Shown: positions 53,572 to 63,850, numbered from the stretch's first letter. The stretch is DNA of 64,000 bases from Acidobacteria bacterium Ga0074141 (GCA_001464665.1 LNDP01000024.1:868001-932000), one strand, 5' to 3'. Notes: a model not told the origin generated them from the sequence alone. A program made the numbers and translations.

Positions 53572-54480
53572 CTAGGGCATGCTGAAGTTTGAACCCTCGT
53601 GGCAAAGCTTACAGTTTGTGAAGTCGTTGCCGCCGAATGCACGCTTGCCGTTATGGCAGGTTGCGCAACTCGTCGCCCGGCCGGCGGGAAAGTGCATCGC
53701 AAAAACGGGCGAGCCCACTTGTCCACTACGCATCGAACCGGGCCGGATCGTGTGGCACGAGGTGCAGCTCAAGCCGGCCCGGCCGGTATGGTCGCGATGG
53801 CTAAATCCGCCTGCATAATTACGAGGGGTCGAACGCTTTGGCGTACCTGGCGTGTGGCAAGTATTGCACGTTCCGATCGGTTCCTGTGCCGTGTGGCACG
53901 CAAAGCAGGTCGTGTGTGCCGCAGAGCCTCTCGGCATCGAGAATGAGGCTGCCTGCCTCATCGGTGCATGACACGTAGTGCAGTCTGTTATCCGAAGGTG
54001 GCGGCTGTGGTCGAACTTGACGTTAAAGCTTCTCAGAGGAGGGAATTCCTTCAATGCCCCGGCTTCGGCGTCCGTATGGCAGATCGAGCACATCTTGCTG
54101 GCAGGGTTCGGCTTTGGCGATGAGAACTGCTCAACGTGGCAGCCGGCGCACGGGCTGTGTGCCAGGCGTCCCGGAAGGTCGAGCTTGGCTGAATCGGTTT
54201 CGCGGGCATGGCAGAGAAGGCAGTCGACCTGAGCATGGGCCGAGCTCGAGTGGCTGAACGACGAATATTCGTCGCTCTCTGTCAGGACAGCAAATTCGAG
54301 ATTCGCTGGGCTCTCCGGCGTCGGAGCTGTCGTAATATTCACGTTTGTCTGCTCCGGCGACGAACCGCAGGCAGCAAAATAAAGCGAGGCGGCAAGCACT
54401 GCGCAGGTGACCGCGACGAGCTTTAACGCCCGGATCGTGGTGTCGCTATTTGCTGGACGACTTGTTCTTTGGCCTTCCAT
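53572..54480 (-). CDS. nonaheme c-type cytochrome, probable lipoprotein
   Basis: 302 residues with nine CxxCH motifs (CLLCH, CAGCH, CSICH, CTTCH, CFACH, CNTCH, CTSCH, CATCH, CKLCH). The N-terminus is a signal with YFAACGSS, a lipobox-like site, so the protein is likely lipid-anchored in the periplasm or on the cell surface. Many His besides the CxxCH ones could serve as distal ligands. It is a candidate terminal reductase outside the barrel. The nonaheme gene upstream ends 9 nt before it, so they form an operon. Confidence 0.85.
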   Translation of the reverse strand: MEGQRTSRPANSDTTIRALKLVAVTCAVLAASLYFAACGSSPEQTNVNITTAPTPESPANLEFAVLTESDEYSSFSHSSSAHAQVDCLLCHARETDSAKLDLPGRLAHSPCAGCHVEQFSSPKPNPASKMCSICHTDAEAGALKEFPPLRSFNVKFDHSRHLRITDCTTCHAPMRQAASFSMPRGSAAHTTCFACHTAQEPIGTCNTCHTPGTPKRSTPRNYAGGFSHRDHTGRAGLSCTSCHTIRPGSMRSGQVGSPVFAMHFPAGRATSCATCHNGKRAFGGNDFTNCKLCHEGSNFSMP

Positions 54481-54489
54481 TTATTGATC

Positions 54490-55656
54490 TCAGTTTCCTG
54501 CCATCGCCGCGACGGCCTTGATGTGCGACTCCGGTATCGGCTGCGAGCCGAAGGACAAGTGGCACTTAATGCAGCGGAACGAGGCATCGGCCTTTCGCGA
54601 GTCGATCTCAAAATTCAAAACCCCGCCGTCATCTGAGGTCGCTGTGATGTGGCAATTGTTACACGATGTGATCGGGACCTTCATCGAACGCGGGTCGAGG
54701 GTCTTCATTGACGAAACGTCGTGGCACGTTGCGCAGTCAAGTTCGGCATGGCTCGGGAACTCGTGGCGATATGTGCCGGAGGAGTAGCGCGTTGACCAGG
54801 CATCGCGGATGATGCGGTCGCGGAGCCCGACGCGTGCCCAAAGTGCCTTGTCAAAATCGGCCGTCGGCGCCTTTTGTTTTGGCGCATGGCAGGCGGCGCA
54901 GTTCGATGGTGCCGGTTCAATGCCTGTATCGGGCGAGTGGCACGTAAAGCAAGTAGTATGACCGATCGGCGAGGTTTTGAAGGTGCCCTTTTTCAGCCAG
55001 AAATTGTCGCCAATGTCCTTCGGCGGTGCCGCGGCGAATTCTTCTTCCGAGTCGCCCTGCGGCATGTGTGTTTGATGGCAGACCTTGCAGCTTTCCTCGC
55101 TCCGGCGCATCGTTGTCCAACCGGCCCGAACAAATTCGACCTCCCGCGGGCGAAGTTGGGATACGATGCCTATGTGCGTCTCATGCGGAAAGTTGATGTC
55201 GAACTCAGACTCGGCGTCCTTGCCTTTCGGCGAAGCGTCAAAAACCTCACGCGGATTTGGGAACGGATGACGGGTGCTGTTTCGCGGACCGGGATTCGTA
55301 TGGCAGATGGTGCAGATCTGCGGACGTGCCCCGCGAAAGAACTGCTGCCGGTGGCAATTGATGCACGATGCGTGGTTCGGGTATTCTGTTATATCCGCGA
55401 ATGCGCTATCGGCCGGCCGGACCGCTTTCCAGTTCTTTGATGGAAAAGTATGGCACTTCGAACAGGCTGTTTTATGAGCAGCGATATCGTGAGAGAACTT
55501 CGAATACCGTGCTTGCCCGGCGGCTGATTCTTCTTCGAGCGATGATCCTTCGATCACCCTCGCAGGCCCGAGCAATGCGAACAAAGCAAATCCGGCCACC
55601 GTGCACAGCAAAGCAGCGAAAAGCTTTAATCTAAGTTGAAGTCCGGGCCGACGCAT
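54490..55656 (-). CDS. nonaheme c-type cytochrome, membrane-anchored or periplasmic
   Basis: 388 residues: an N-terminal hydrophobic segment (LFAALLCTVAGFALFALLG) and nine CxxCH motifs (CSKCH, CINCH, CTICH, CKVCH, CFTCH, CAACH, CATCH, CNNCH, CIKCH). Not a close DmsE or CbcL relative. It should relay electrons in the periplasm. First gene of a two-gene operon whose promoter region has a perfect Crp-type site 75 nt upstream. Confidence 0.87.
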   Translation of the reverse strand: MRRPGLQLRLKLFAALLCTVAGFALFALLGPARVIEGSSLEEESAAGQARYSKFSHDIAAHKTACSKCHTFPSKNWKAVRPADSAFADITEYPNHASCINCHRQQFFRGARPQICTICHTNPGPRNSTRHPFPNPREVFDASPKGKDAESEFDINFPHETHIGIVSQLRPREVEFVRAGWTTMRRSEESCKVCHQTHMPQGDSEEEFAAAPPKDIGDNFWLKKGTFKTSPIGHTTCFTCHSPDTGIEPAPSNCAACHAPKQKAPTADFDKALWARVGLRDRIIRDAWSTRYSSGTYRHEFPSHAELDCATCHDVSSMKTLDPRSMKVPITSCNNCHITATSDDGGVLNFEIDSRKADASFRCIKCHLSFGSQPIPESHIKAVAAMAGN

Positions 55657-55730
55657 CTATTGTCTCGTGCTTTAATCAGTAAACCAAAAGCGCAGTTCGA
55701 TTTATTCTATTCGCTAAACCCTCGGGGCAA

Positions 55731-55746
55731 TGTGATGAGTGTCACA
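55731..55746. promoter_or_regulatory. perfect Crp-type site before the nonaheme operon
   Basis: TGTGATGAGTGTCACA, in the 267-nt divergent gap between the nonaheme operon and the TPR gene. It could serve either direction. Confidence 0.8.
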
Positions 55747-55923
55747 TCGGTCTGAACCGCTCGCGATTAAACTTGCCTGCGGGAAACTTCGCAACACGGC
55801 AGCCGGCCGTATGTGTTTTTCTGTGGTTCCGGCCCGGAAATCCGCATAATGTGCAGCGGCATAGAGCTTGCGGTAGGTTTGTAGGAACAAAGGACAATTG
55901 GCCGCTTTCATTCGCATAACATC

Positions 55924-56622
55924 ATGATCAACAAAGAGAACATTCTATTTTGCATCGTCGGGCTTTTTGGCGGCGTCATCATCGGCTTTATGTTCGCCAA
56001 TTCGATAAACCAAAAGGCGACGCTTCAGGCCGGACAGCCGACACAGCAAATGCCTGGGCTTCCCTCGGGACATCCGAACATTGGCGACCCTCAGACCGGC
56101 GGCTCGATACCGGAGGTTCAGGCCGCAATTGACAAGGCTCGGGCCGAACCCGAGAACTTTGAGGCCCAGATAAAGGCCGCTGAAATGTATTACCAGATAC
56201 AGCGGTTTGATGGCGCGGTCGAGTTTCTTGTGCAGGCTCGGAAGATCAAGCCCGACGACTACGATACGATCGTCAATCTCGCCAACGCGTATTTCGACTC
56301 GAACAAGTATGACGATGCCGAGAAGACCTATCAGCTTGCGATCGAGAAAAAGCCGGAGGACATAAACGTCCGCACGGACCTCGGCCTGACGTACGTATTT
56401 CGGCCGAACCCTGACTACGACAAGGCGATCAAAGAATTTAACGGTGCCTTAGAGAAGAACCCGAATCACATCCAGGCACTGCAAAACCTGACTGTCGCCT
56501 ACACAAAGAAGGGCGACGCGGCGAATGCAAACGCCACGCTTGCACGGCTTAAGATGGCCGATTCGACCAACTCGGCGATCGCCCGGCTCCAGACAGACAT
56601 CGAGAAGATCGGGCAGAATTGA
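55924..56622 (+). CDS. membrane-anchored TPR protein (CcmH/NrfG-like)
   Basis: 232 residues: one N-terminal membrane helix (ILFCIVGLFGGVIIGFMFA), a Gly/Pro linker and five to six TPR units from ~70 (YYQIQRFDGAVEFLVQARKI, DDAEKTYQLAIEKKPED and others). The plan resembles CcmH/NrfG-type TPR proteins that hold apocytochrome during heme attachment, and the neighbours are cytochromes; that role is inferred, not shown. Confidence 0.78.
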   Translation: MINKENILFCIVGLFGGVIIGFMFANSINQKATLQAGQPTQQMPGLPSGHPNIGDPQTGGSIPEVQAAIDKARAEPENFEAQIKAAEMYYQIQRFDGAVEFLVQARKIKPDDYDTIVNLANAYFDSNKYDDAEKTYQLAIEKKPEDINVRTDLGLTYVFRPNPDYDKAIKEFNGALEKNPNHIQALQNLTVAYTKKGDAANANATLARLKMADSTNSAIARLQTDIEKIGQN

Positions 56623-56645
56623 TCGGTTCAACAAGGCAGAAAAAA

Positions 56646-56668
56646 GGCCGGGCTTGGACCCGGCTTTT
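56646..56668 (+). terminator. Rho-independent terminator
   Basis: GCCGGG-CTTGGA-CCCGGC followed by TTTTC, shortly after the TPR gene and before the convergent Usp gene. Confidence 0.75.
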
Positions 56669-56691
56669 CATTTGGCTTTAGATCGGAAAGG

Positions 56692-57618
56692 CTACCGTAC
56701 GACCTCGACCGTGCAATGAGCACGGGCGGCGACCGCGGAGGATACGCTGCCGAGAAGGAATCGTTCAAGCTTGCTGCCGAAAGCATTGGCTCCGACGACG
56801 ATCGAATCCGCTCCCCATTTTTCGGCTTCTTCGACTATGACTCGCTTCGGTGCTCCGGCGATGATCAGATGGGTGGCGGCGACGCCTGCACCGGCGAGGT
56901 CCTTGATCGCTTCCGCGGCCTGTGCTGTCAACCAATCTGTTTCTGCCGCGTTGACCTCTTCGATCGCTGCGTTGACAGGCGGGACGAAGCGGCCGATGGT
57001 TGTCGGTGAGATCGGATCGGTCACAGAGATAAGTTGTGCCTCAGTGCCTTCAGGCCACGTTCGTGAAATTACAGAATCGACCGCGGCACGGGCGCCTCGG
57101 CTACCGTCAAAGCCGATGGTCAAGCGGATCGGTGCCGGATCGACCTCATTCTTGCCGCGGGCGACGCGGACCGAGCACTTAGCTTCGTTCAAAACCTTTT
57201 GCGAAACACTACCGAGCAGAAAGCGGCTCAGCGCCGATTGCCCCTGCGAACCGGTAACGATGAGGTCGGGCTCGAGTTCATCGGCCTTTGCCAGAAGCTC
57301 CCAGGCCGGCGAGCCATAGGTCGCCTCGGCCGTGATGCTCCAATCAGGAAAGAGCATCCGCATTCGCGATTCCGCGTGGCGGGCATAGGCCTCATATTCG
57401 GCAAGCGCCCGCTCGCCCTTTTCCTGCCGGCGTTCGACCATGCTGCGAATATACGGATCATCCGTAAGGCTGCCGTTCACGCTTTCAGCAGGCGGAAGCC
57501 AAACTTCGGCGACCGATAGTATAAATGCCTCGCCCTCGGCTGGAAGCCCCGCCCGCTTAAGGTCATCAAGTGCGGCCTCAGCACATCGGGAACCGTCATA
57601 TGCGATCAGTAATTTCAT
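56692..57618 (-). CDS. tandem universal stress protein
   Basis: 308 residues, two Usp domains. Domain 1 (~1-150) has MKLLIAYDGSRCAEAAL and GSQGQSALSRFLLGSVSQKV; domain 2 (~155-308) has IGFDGSRGARAAVD and GANAFGSKLERFLLGSVSSA. Both ATP signatures look intact. Cytoplasmic stress protein; E. coli UspE is a two-domain relative. Confidence 0.9.
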   Translation of the reverse strand: MKLLIAYDGSRCAEAALDDLKRAGLPAEGEAFILSVAEVWLPPAESVNGSLTDDPYIRSMVERRQEKGERALAEYEAYARHAESRMRMLFPDWSITAEATYGSPAWELLAKADELEPDLIVTGSQGQSALSRFLLGSVSQKVLNEAKCSVRVARGKNEVDPAPIRLTIGFDGSRGARAAVDSVISRTWPEGTEAQLISVTDPISPTTIGRFVPPVNAAIEEVNAAETDWLTAQAAEAIKDLAGAGVAATHLIIAGAPKRVIVEEAEKWGADSIVVGANAFGSKLERFLLGSVSSAVAARAHCTVEVVR

Positions 57619-57848
57619 AACCCTCTTAACGTCAAAACAAAAATTCTACCGCAGGTACGGCTCGAAAGTGCAATGGATGTGCCACCATTGCCAAATTTAC
57701 TCGTCGGTTGCGACTTTCGGCTCTTTCCTATAGAACAAATTTCACTTGCGCGAAAAAATTCGCGAATTTGGGCTTGATGCCCGAATTCATTCGCGATATA
57801 CAATTAGCTGAACGCGTCCTGCACGGCTTTGGCTTCACATTTTTCTTG

Positions 57849-59267
57849 ATGCCCGAAAAGAACGAACGAATTCTGATAATCGACGACGACGGCTTCATCC
57901 GGATGGCTCTCGCTGAGGCCGTCGGCAGTTGGGGCTATGAAACCAAAGCGGCCGAGAACGTCAGCTCTGCGATGAAGGCTTTTGAGGAGTTTGAACCCTC
58001 GATCGCGCTTATCGACGTAGAGCTACCCGATGGCTCAGGCATCGACCTTCTGGCAAAGTTCAAGGATATCAACCCGGAACTTGTGGCGATCATTGTTACG
58101 GGCAATGTCGATGTGGAGCATACCGTCGCCGCACTCCGAGCCGGAGCACACGACTTTATCGGGAAGCCGGTGCGCCTTGAAGAGCTTGAGGTCACGCTTC
58201 GCAACGCTGTCGAAACGCGAAAGCTGCGACGCGAGATAAAGGCGGCAAGGCGGGAACGCTCAGCCTCACTCAGCTTTGACGAGATAATCGGCGAATCTTC
58301 GGCAATGGTAAAGGCAAAGGAACTCGCCCGCCGGGTCGCCGATTCGGACGTAAATTCGATCCTGCTTCAGGGCGAGACCGGAACCGGAAAAGATCTGTTC
58401 GCCCGGGCGATCCATTTTGCCTCTGACCGGGCAAAGGCACCGTACCTCGCTATCAACTGCGCCGCGCTTCCGGCGACCCTTATCGAATCAGAGCTTTTTG
58501 GTTACGAGAAAGGAGCTTTTACCGATGCCAAGCAACGGAAGGAAGGGCTTTTTGAACAAGCACACGGCGGGACGATCTTTCTGGACGAGATCGGCGAGAT
58601 GGAGCTGCCGCTGCAGGCAAAGCTCTTGCGGGTGCTCGAGAACGGGCTCTTCCGCCGCGTCGGTGGTCTAAAGGACATCAAGCTCGATGCCCGAATCATA
58701 GCTGCCTCAAACCAGGACCTCAAGCGTGCCGGCGAGGATGGGCGTTTCCGCTCGGACCTCTACTTTAGGCTTTCGGTGATACAGGTCGATATTCCCCCGC
58801 TCCGCGAACGCGGCGACGACGTAATGCTCCTCACGAATTTTTACATTGACCGCGTCAACATAAAGCGGAAGCAAAAGCCGCTTAAGGGGTTAACGCTGGC
58901 GGTCGAGCAGATCTTTAGAACATACGACTGGAAGGGTAACGTCCGCGAGCTGAGGAACGTTATTGAGCGGGCATCGATACTTGAGGACGGCGAATACGTT
59001 ACGACCACACACCTTCCGCACGATATGCTCGGAGAATTTGCACCGGCGGAAACGGCCCGCAGCGGGATCATGCTCCCGGCGGCAGGTGTTACGCTCGACG
59101 AGGTTGAGGCCGAACTTGCCCGTCAGGCAGTTGAACGCACCTCGGGCAACCTGACACAGGCCGCAAAGCTGCTCGGCATCTCACGCGACCAGCTTCGATA
59201 CAAATTAAGAAAAGCGGGCCTCTACGACGCGGTCAGCGACAAGGAACCCGCCGTCGCCAAAAGCTAA
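57849..59267 (+). CDS. NtrC-family sigma-54-dependent response regulator
   Basis: 472 residues. Receiver domain 1-120 with phosphoacceptor D56 (LIDVELPDG); AAA+ domain with Walker A GETGTGKD, sigma-54 contact GAFTDA, Walker [10 protein letters not shown] and YFRLSV; C-terminal Fis-type HTH ([20 protein letters not shown]). It should activate sigma-54 promoters when phosphorylated by the kinase encoded next. ATG 57849 begins the receiver; an in-frame start at 57708 adds 47 unrelated residues. The last base of its TAA is the A of the kinase ATG. Confidence 0.93.
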   Translation: MPEKNERILIIDDDGFIRMALAEAVGSWGYETKAAENVSSAMKAFEEFEPSIALIDVELPDGSGIDLLAKFKDINPELVAIIVTGNVDVEHTVAALRAGAHDFIGKPVRLEELEVTLRNAVETRKLRREIKAARRERSASLSFDEIIGESSAMVKAKELARRVADSDVNSILLQGETGTGKDLFARAIHFASDRAKAPYLAINCAALPATLIESELFGYEKGAFTDAKQRKEGLFEQAHGGTIFLDEIGEMELPLQAKLLRVLENGLFRRVGGLKDIKLDARIIAASNQDLKRAGEDGRFRSDLYFRLSVIQVDIPPLRERGDDVMLLTNFYIDRVNIKRKQKPLKGLTLAVEQIFRTYDWKGNVRELRNVIERASILEDGEYVTTTHLPHDMLGEFAPAETARSGIMLPAAGVTLDEVEAELARQAVERTSGNLTQAAKLLGISRDQLRYKLRKAGLYDAVSDKEPAVAKS

Positions 59268-61177
59268 TGACTGACCCTGCAAACAGTGAAAGGCCGAATG
59301 ACGATGTTCTGAAAGAACTCTCGGACCTCAAATTCGCCATCGATCAATCCGCGATCGTCGCGATCACAGATCAGCGCGGGCGGATAACCTACGTAAACGA
59401 TAAGTTCTGCGAGATCTCAAAGTTCTCGCGTGAAGAGCTCATCGGCCAGGACCACCGGATAATCAACTCCGCGCATCACCCTAAAGAATTCATCCGTGAT
59501 CTTTGGACGACCATCGCCCGCGGCCAGGTTTGGCGCGGCGAGATCAAGAATCGGGCGAAAGATGGCAGCATCTACTGGGTCGATACGACCATTGTGCCGA
59601 TGCTCGACGCGAACGGAAAGCCATTTCAGTACATCGCCATCCGCTACGAGATAACCGAGCGAAAGCAGGCGGAGGAACGTATCCGCCAACAGGCCTCGCT
59701 CCTGGAAAAGGCGCAGGACGCGATCATCGTCTGCGACCTGAACTACCAGGTGATCTTCTGGAACAGAGGAGCCGAACGCATCTACGGACGCCCGATCGAT
59801 GAGGCTCTTGGCCGGCCCTTTAATGACGTTGTGCTCGGCAGCGGACCGGAGCGGATACTTGAGATACGACGCGAATTCGAGCGCCACGATGAGCATCGCT
59901 TTGAGGAGCGGCAATTTACCAAAGATGGAAAATCGCTGGTGGTTGAGAGCCGCTGGACGCTTGTCCGCGACGACCACGAACAGCCGGATTACATTCTGGT
60001 CATTAACACGGACGTCTCGGAAAAACGCCGCACCGAGGAACAGCTTTTCCGTGCTCAGCGGCTTGAATCTATCGGCACGCTTGCCGGCGGCATCGCCCAC
60101 GACCTGAATAACATTCTCTCGCCGATCCTTATGTCCGTCGGCATGCTCAAGCTTCGCGATCCGGACCCCGAGACAGCAAAATGGCTGGACATGATCGAGA
60201 AGAACACCCAGCGGGGAAGTTCGCTTGTTCAGCAGGTGCTGACCTTTGCCCGCGGACTCAAGGGCGAGCGTATCGCCGTGCAATTGCGGCACATGGTGAA
60301 GGACCTCGTAAAGGTGCTCTCGGAAACGCTTCCAAAGAACATCGAGGTCAAGTTCAATGTCCCCGCCGATCTTCCGGTGATCTCAGCCGACCCGACACAG
60401 GTCCATCAGGTGCTGATGAATCTTTCGATCAACGCTCGCGACGCGATGCCGGAGGGCGGTACGCTCGCAATAGAAGCGAGCCGTATCAATATCGACGACC
60501 ACTACGCGCGAATGAGCCCGGAGGCGACCCCTGGCGAACACATCGTCATCACCGTCATCGACTCGGGCATAGGTATGCCGCCAGATGTGAAGGAGCAGAT
60601 TTTCGATCCCTTTTTCACAACCAAGGACATTGGCCACGGAACAGGCCTTGGCTTGTCCACCGTGCTGACCATCGTGAAGAGCCACGGCGGGTTTGTGAAT
60701 GTTTACAGCGAACCGGGCAAAGGCTCGCGGTTCTCAATATACTTTCCGGCAGCGGACGCGACCGAGATCGCCGAGTCTGCCCCGAAGACGACCACTGAAC
60801 TCAAAGGCAATGGCGAATTGGTGCTCGTTGTCGATGACGAAGAATATATCCGCGATGTCACGGCCGCCACACTCGAGAAGTTTGGTTACCGGGTTTTAAC
60901 GGCGGCGGATGGAACCGAAGGGCTTTCAGTCTTTGCCCAGCACAGTACCGAGACAGCCCTGGTCCTCGCAGACGTCGCGATGCCTTATATGGATGGGCCT
61001 TCGATGGTACGGGCGATGCGGAAAATGGATCCCGACCTCAGAATGATAATGATGAGCGGGCTGATGAACGATAACCAGCGAAAGGAGATCGAATCGCTCG
61101 GGATCACCTCCGTGCTTGCAAAGCCCTTTACGGCCGAGCACCTACTCGAGGAACTGAAGTCGGTGCTTGGAACCTGA
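59267..61177 (+). CDS. hybrid sensor histidine kinase with PAS domains
   Basis: 636 residues, no membrane segment. PAS domains ~20-135 and ~145-255 (the second with a PAC-like [10 protein letters not shown]), HisKA with H278 in GGIAHDLNN, HATPase (N box [27 protein letters not shown]) and a C-terminal receiver with Asp in [12 protein letters not shown] soluble PAS sensor fits redox or small-ligand detection. Coupled to the NtrC-type regulator by TAATG overlap. Confidence 0.93.
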   Translation: MTDPANSERPNDDVLKELSDLKFAIDQSAIVAITDQRGRITYVNDKFCEISKFSREELIGQDHRIINSAHHPKEFIRDLWTTIARGQVWRGEIKNRAKDGSIYWVDTTIVPMLDANGKPFQYIAIRYEITERKQAEERIRQQASLLEKAQDAIIVCDLNYQVIFWNRGAERIYGRPIDEALGRPFNDVVLGSGPERILEIRREFERHDEHRFEERQFTKDGKSLVVESRWTLVRDDHEQPDYILVINTDVSEKRRTEEQLFRAQRLESIGTLAGGIAHDLNNILSPILMSVGMLKLRDPDPETAKWLDMIEKNTQRGSSLVQQVLTFARGLKGERIAVQLRHMVKDLVKVLSETLPKNIEVKFNVPADLPVISADPTQVHQVLMNLSINARDAMPEGGTLAIEASRINIDDHYARMSPEATPGEHIVITVIDSGIGMPPDVKEQIFDPFFTTKDIGHGTGLGLSTVLTIVKSHGGFVNVYSEPGKGSRFSIYFPAADATEIAESAPKTTTELKGNGELVLVVDDEEYIRDVTAATLEKFGYRVLTAADGTEGLSVFAQHSTETALVLADVAMPYMDGPSMVRAMRKMDPDLRMIMMSGLMNDNQRKEIESLGITSVLAKPFTAEHLLEELKSVLGT

Positions 61178-61328
61178 CGCTGAGCGAAAGTCCGATGTGA
61201 TCTGATGGAGGCAGGCGGCAACGTCTGCCTTTTTTGGTATTGCGATTGCACTGTTCATTGATATCCGGCAATGAGATCGTCAAAGATCCCGGGCCTGCGT
61301 TACAGAAATTATCTTGGGGAGAATCGAA

Positions 61329-61826
61329 ATGGACAGCGCTCATTTGCACTTAATACTCAACCACTTTCCGCTTTTCGCTTTAGTGATCGGGCTACCGGTC
61401 GCGCTCTACGGTTTGATGCGAAACTCACGGGTGATGTTGAACACAGGCTTGATCATCATTCTAGCAGCGGCTGCCGTTGCAGTGCCGACATATCTTACGG
61501 GCGAACCCGCCGAGGAGATCGTAGAAAAACTTCCGGGAGTTTCAGAAGTATTCATCGAAAGTCATGAGGACGCGGCAAAGTTCGCTCTCGGAGTTGCCAT
61601 CGTGACGGGCATCGCCGCTGCCGTAGGACTTGTCATCGGGCTTATGAAACCGGGCCTACAGCGCGTTAGTGCAATGCCGGCTTTATTGTTTGCATTGGTT
61701 ACTCTAGGCCTGATGGGCTGGACGGCGAACCTTGGCGGGCAGATACGCCACACCGAGATAAGGGCCGGAGGTACCACCGCAACCGAAGTTGACGCCAAGC
61801 GGGTCAATGACGACGATGATCATTGA
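61329..61826 (+). CDS. DUF2231-like membrane protein
   Basis: 165 residues, four membrane helices. The N-terminal HLHLILNHFPLFALVIG matches the conserved His-containing start of DUF2231-type proteins, thought to bind heme or metal. The tail is acidic (NDDDDH). GGGGAGAA precedes ATG 61329. Its end overlaps the convergent membrane gene by 7 nt. Confidence 0.75.
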   Translation: MDSAHLHLILNHFPLFALVIGLPVALYGLMRNSRVMLNTGLIIILAAAAVAVPTYLTGEPAEEIVEKLPGVSEVFIESHEDAAKFALGVAIVTGIAAAVGLVIGLMKPGLQRVSAMPALLFALVTLGLMGWTANLGGQIRHTEIRAGGTTATEVDAKRVNDDDDH

Positions 61827-62215
61827 TTTCTACGAAGCCTGAAAGCAATAAGCGGAGCAAAGAGCAGAACGAAAAGGCCAAATAGCATTAGCGATCCGGT
61901 GCGCGGGTCGTACTCTGCAAGGATGCGGTCCCAGCCGAAACCGAATGCGTAAATGCCAAGAACTGCTTCAAAGCCGAGCGTCAGAAGCATCCATATGAAG
62001 CCAATGGCGAGCAGCGTTGATTTTGAACGCGCGCCGATCCAGCCGATAAAAAGATACGCAATACCGAGAATGATTGCCGAACCTATGAAGAGAGCGATCT
62101 GCCGAGCGCGAAGATCGCCGACCCGCGGAGCGAGCAGAGCCACCCGCAGAATGCCGTGAACCGTCTCCGCCGCCATCATCAGCAACCAAACCGCAATTGC
62201 TCGAAACCAGATCAT
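61820..62215 (-). CDS. hypothetical integral membrane protein
   Basis: 131 residues, four hydrophobic helices (IALFIGSAIILGIAYLFIGW, FIWMLLTLGFEAVLGIYAF, SLMLFGLFVLLFAPLIAF). Conserved-looking AAETVHGILRVALLAPRVGD near the start. Its start overlaps the stop of the Usp gene (ATGA), so the two are co-translated. Confidence 0.75.
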   Translation of the reverse strand: MIWFRAIAVWLLMMAAETVHGILRVALLAPRVGDLRARQIALFIGSAIILGIAYLFIGWIGARSKSTLLAIGFIWMLLTLGFEAVLGIYAFGFGWDRILAEYDPRTGSLMLFGLFVLLFAPLIAFRLRRNQ

Positions 62216-62670
62216 TGCTCACCCACCGGCTCACTGCGAACAACCAATACCGAACAAGGTGCGTGGTTAACAACCGAGTTCGAGACCGAGCCGAGAAGGC
62301 GTCCCCAAAAACCACGGCCATGTGAACCGACGACGATGTTATCGGCACCGATCCGCTCCGCAAACTCGACGACTGCCGTGGCGGGCTTCCCACTCATGAC
62401 CTCGATGGCAATCTTCGCTTCGGGACAACCCGAGCGGAGCTCATCGGCGGTCTGCTCGGCAAAGTGCTGAGCTTGGTTACGAGCGGCATCGATCATTTCT
62501 TCGTAGTACTCGGGCGGCAGAGCAAAGGGCTCGGTCGCCGCGATCGGGATATCCTCATAGACGCACACGACCGAAAACTCAGCGTCCTCCATGTGGCCGA
62601 AAAGCCCGCAGGCTTCGCGAGCAGCGGCAAGGCTGAAACTCGATCCATCTGTAGCAATTATGATTTTCAT
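62212..62670 (-). CDS. universal stress protein (UspA family)
   Basis: 152 residues, single Usp domain: MKIIIATDGSSFSLAAAREA at the start and GSHGRGFWGRLLGSVSNSVV as ATP signature. Very similar signature to the Usp at 45808 (GSHGRGFW). Possibly linked to the same redox or starvation response. Confidence 0.92.
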   Translation of the reverse strand: MKIIIATDGSSFSLAAAREACGLFGHMEDAEFSVVCVYEDIPIAATEPFALPPEYYEEMIDAARNQAQHFAEQTADELRSGCPEAKIAIEVMSGKPATAVVEFAERIGADNIVVGSHGRGFWGRLLGSVSNSVVNHAPCSVLVVRSEPVGEQ

Positions 62671-62818
62671 AGTCCTCTCCGAACTTATTCTTCATAAGGC
62701 TTGAACGGCAAACCCTGTTCCATCTCCGGCCATCCGACAGGGAACAGACATTGCATCTCATCACTATTAGATACTGCAGTCGCGGAGCGACCGTAATGCT
62801 ATCATAGGGCTTAAAGTT

Positions 62819-63316
62819 ATGATCGAAGTAGTAGAAATGAATCCTGGCGAGATCGAGCAGTTGCTCGATGAGGTTAACTACGGCCACCTCGGCTGTTCAC
62901 AGAACGGGATGCCGTATGTCGTACCCGTGCATTTCGCTTGGGCAAGGCCGGTCATCTACATCTACACGACCGACGGCAAAAAGGCGGAGATCATCCGCGG
63001 CAACCCGAAGGTGTGCCTTCAACTCGAGAAGGTTACGAGCAAACGCGATTGGAAGAGCGTCATCGTGCAGGGTGAGGCGGCGCAGGTAACCGACAAAGAA
63101 GAGCGGGAGAAGGCTCTTCAACTCGTCGCCGAGATAAACCCAACGCTGACGCCGGCGATCAGCATTCGCTGGATGGATAGTTGGGTGCGGGAAAACGTTG
63201 AGGTCATATTGAAGCTGACGCCGTCAGTGATGACCGGTCGGTACTCCGTGGACAGACAGGGCGACGAGGTTCCGATGGTGCCGGCCGGAAGTCGGGAAAG
63301 CACGCGGCCGCAATAG
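62819..63316 (+). CDS. PPOX-fold flavin-binding protein (NimA-like)
   Basis: 165 residues of the pyridoxamine-phosphate-oxidase-like split barrel. N-terminal EIEQLLDEVNYGHLGCSQNG then PYVVPVHFAWARPVIYIYTT and VCLQLEKV are typical of the NimA group, which may use flavin to reduce nitro compounds or quinones. Substrate unknown. It is divergent from the Usp gene. Confidence 0.85.
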   Translation: MIEVVEMNPGEIEQLLDEVNYGHLGCSQNGMPYVVPVHFAWARPVIYIYTTDGKKAEIIRGNPKVCLQLEKVTSKRDWKSVIVQGEAAQVTDKEEREKALQLVAEINPTLTPAISIRWMDSWVRENVEVILKLTPSVMTGRYSVDRQGDEVPMVPAGSRESTRPQ

Positions 63317-63545
63317 GCAACGGCTGTGAAGATCAAAGAAAGGATCGGCACCCGCCGAGCCTTTTCTATTGCGAACAAACACGCGCGAGGGCCAGGCGAT
63401 GTGCGGAGGATTTCGCGGCCGCAACCCGTGCAGATGCTGATTTTACGGGCAAACCAGATTGGCACACGCGTTGCACTTTACTTAGGGCAAGAAGACCGGA
63501 TTTTCTGCCACTCAGGCAGTAGGAGGCTTCTTGAGGAGAGATATC

Positions 63546-63731
63546 ATGCTGACAAAGATATACATCGCACTCTGGTTGGTGATTGCTTTCGCCGCCCTCG
63601 GGTTTGTCGTTACTGGCAACATGACGCTTATGGCGGCCGTAGTGTTTGGCTTTGTCTGCTTCGGGATGGTCTTTATGGGCATGATGTCCGTGTTGCCGAC
63701 CGCGGTTCACGATTCGCTGGTCAGGCACTAG
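63546..63731 (+). CDS. small membrane protein
   Basis: 61 residues, two hydrophobic helices (IYIALWLVIAFAALGFVVTG and MAAVVFGFVCFGMVFMGMM). GAGGAGA precedes ATG 63546. Family not recognised. 63317-63545 upstream holds no gene. Confidence 0.65.
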   Translation: MLTKIYIALWLVIAFAALGFVVTGNMTLMAAVVFGFVCFGMVFMGMMSVLPTAVHDSLVRH

Positions 63732-63784
63732 GCCATTGATCCGTTGTAGACAGGGTTTTGCGAAGGGGCTTCGGCCCCAACGCG

Positions 63785-63830
63785 AAACAAGGGGCTCGTT
63801 CCGATATGCAGGGTCGGAGCGGGCCCCGTT
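63785..63830 (-). terminator. possible terminator of the ABC permease
   Basis: On the minus strand GGGGCCCGCTCCGA pairs with TCGGAACGAGCCCC (12 of 14) followed by TTGTTTC, 21 nt past the permease stop. Confidence 0.5.
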
Positions 63831-63850
63831 TCTTGCGCACCGCGAGTGCT

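Noticed and set aside
57649-57700. Possible sigma-54 promoter near TGGCA/TTGCC words upstream of the NtrC-type gene
   Set aside because: Spacing and orientation do not match the TGGCAC-N5-TTGC consensus.
59417-60292. Minus-strand frame of 291 codons
   Set aside because: Antisense to the histidine kinase with its complete catalytic motifs.
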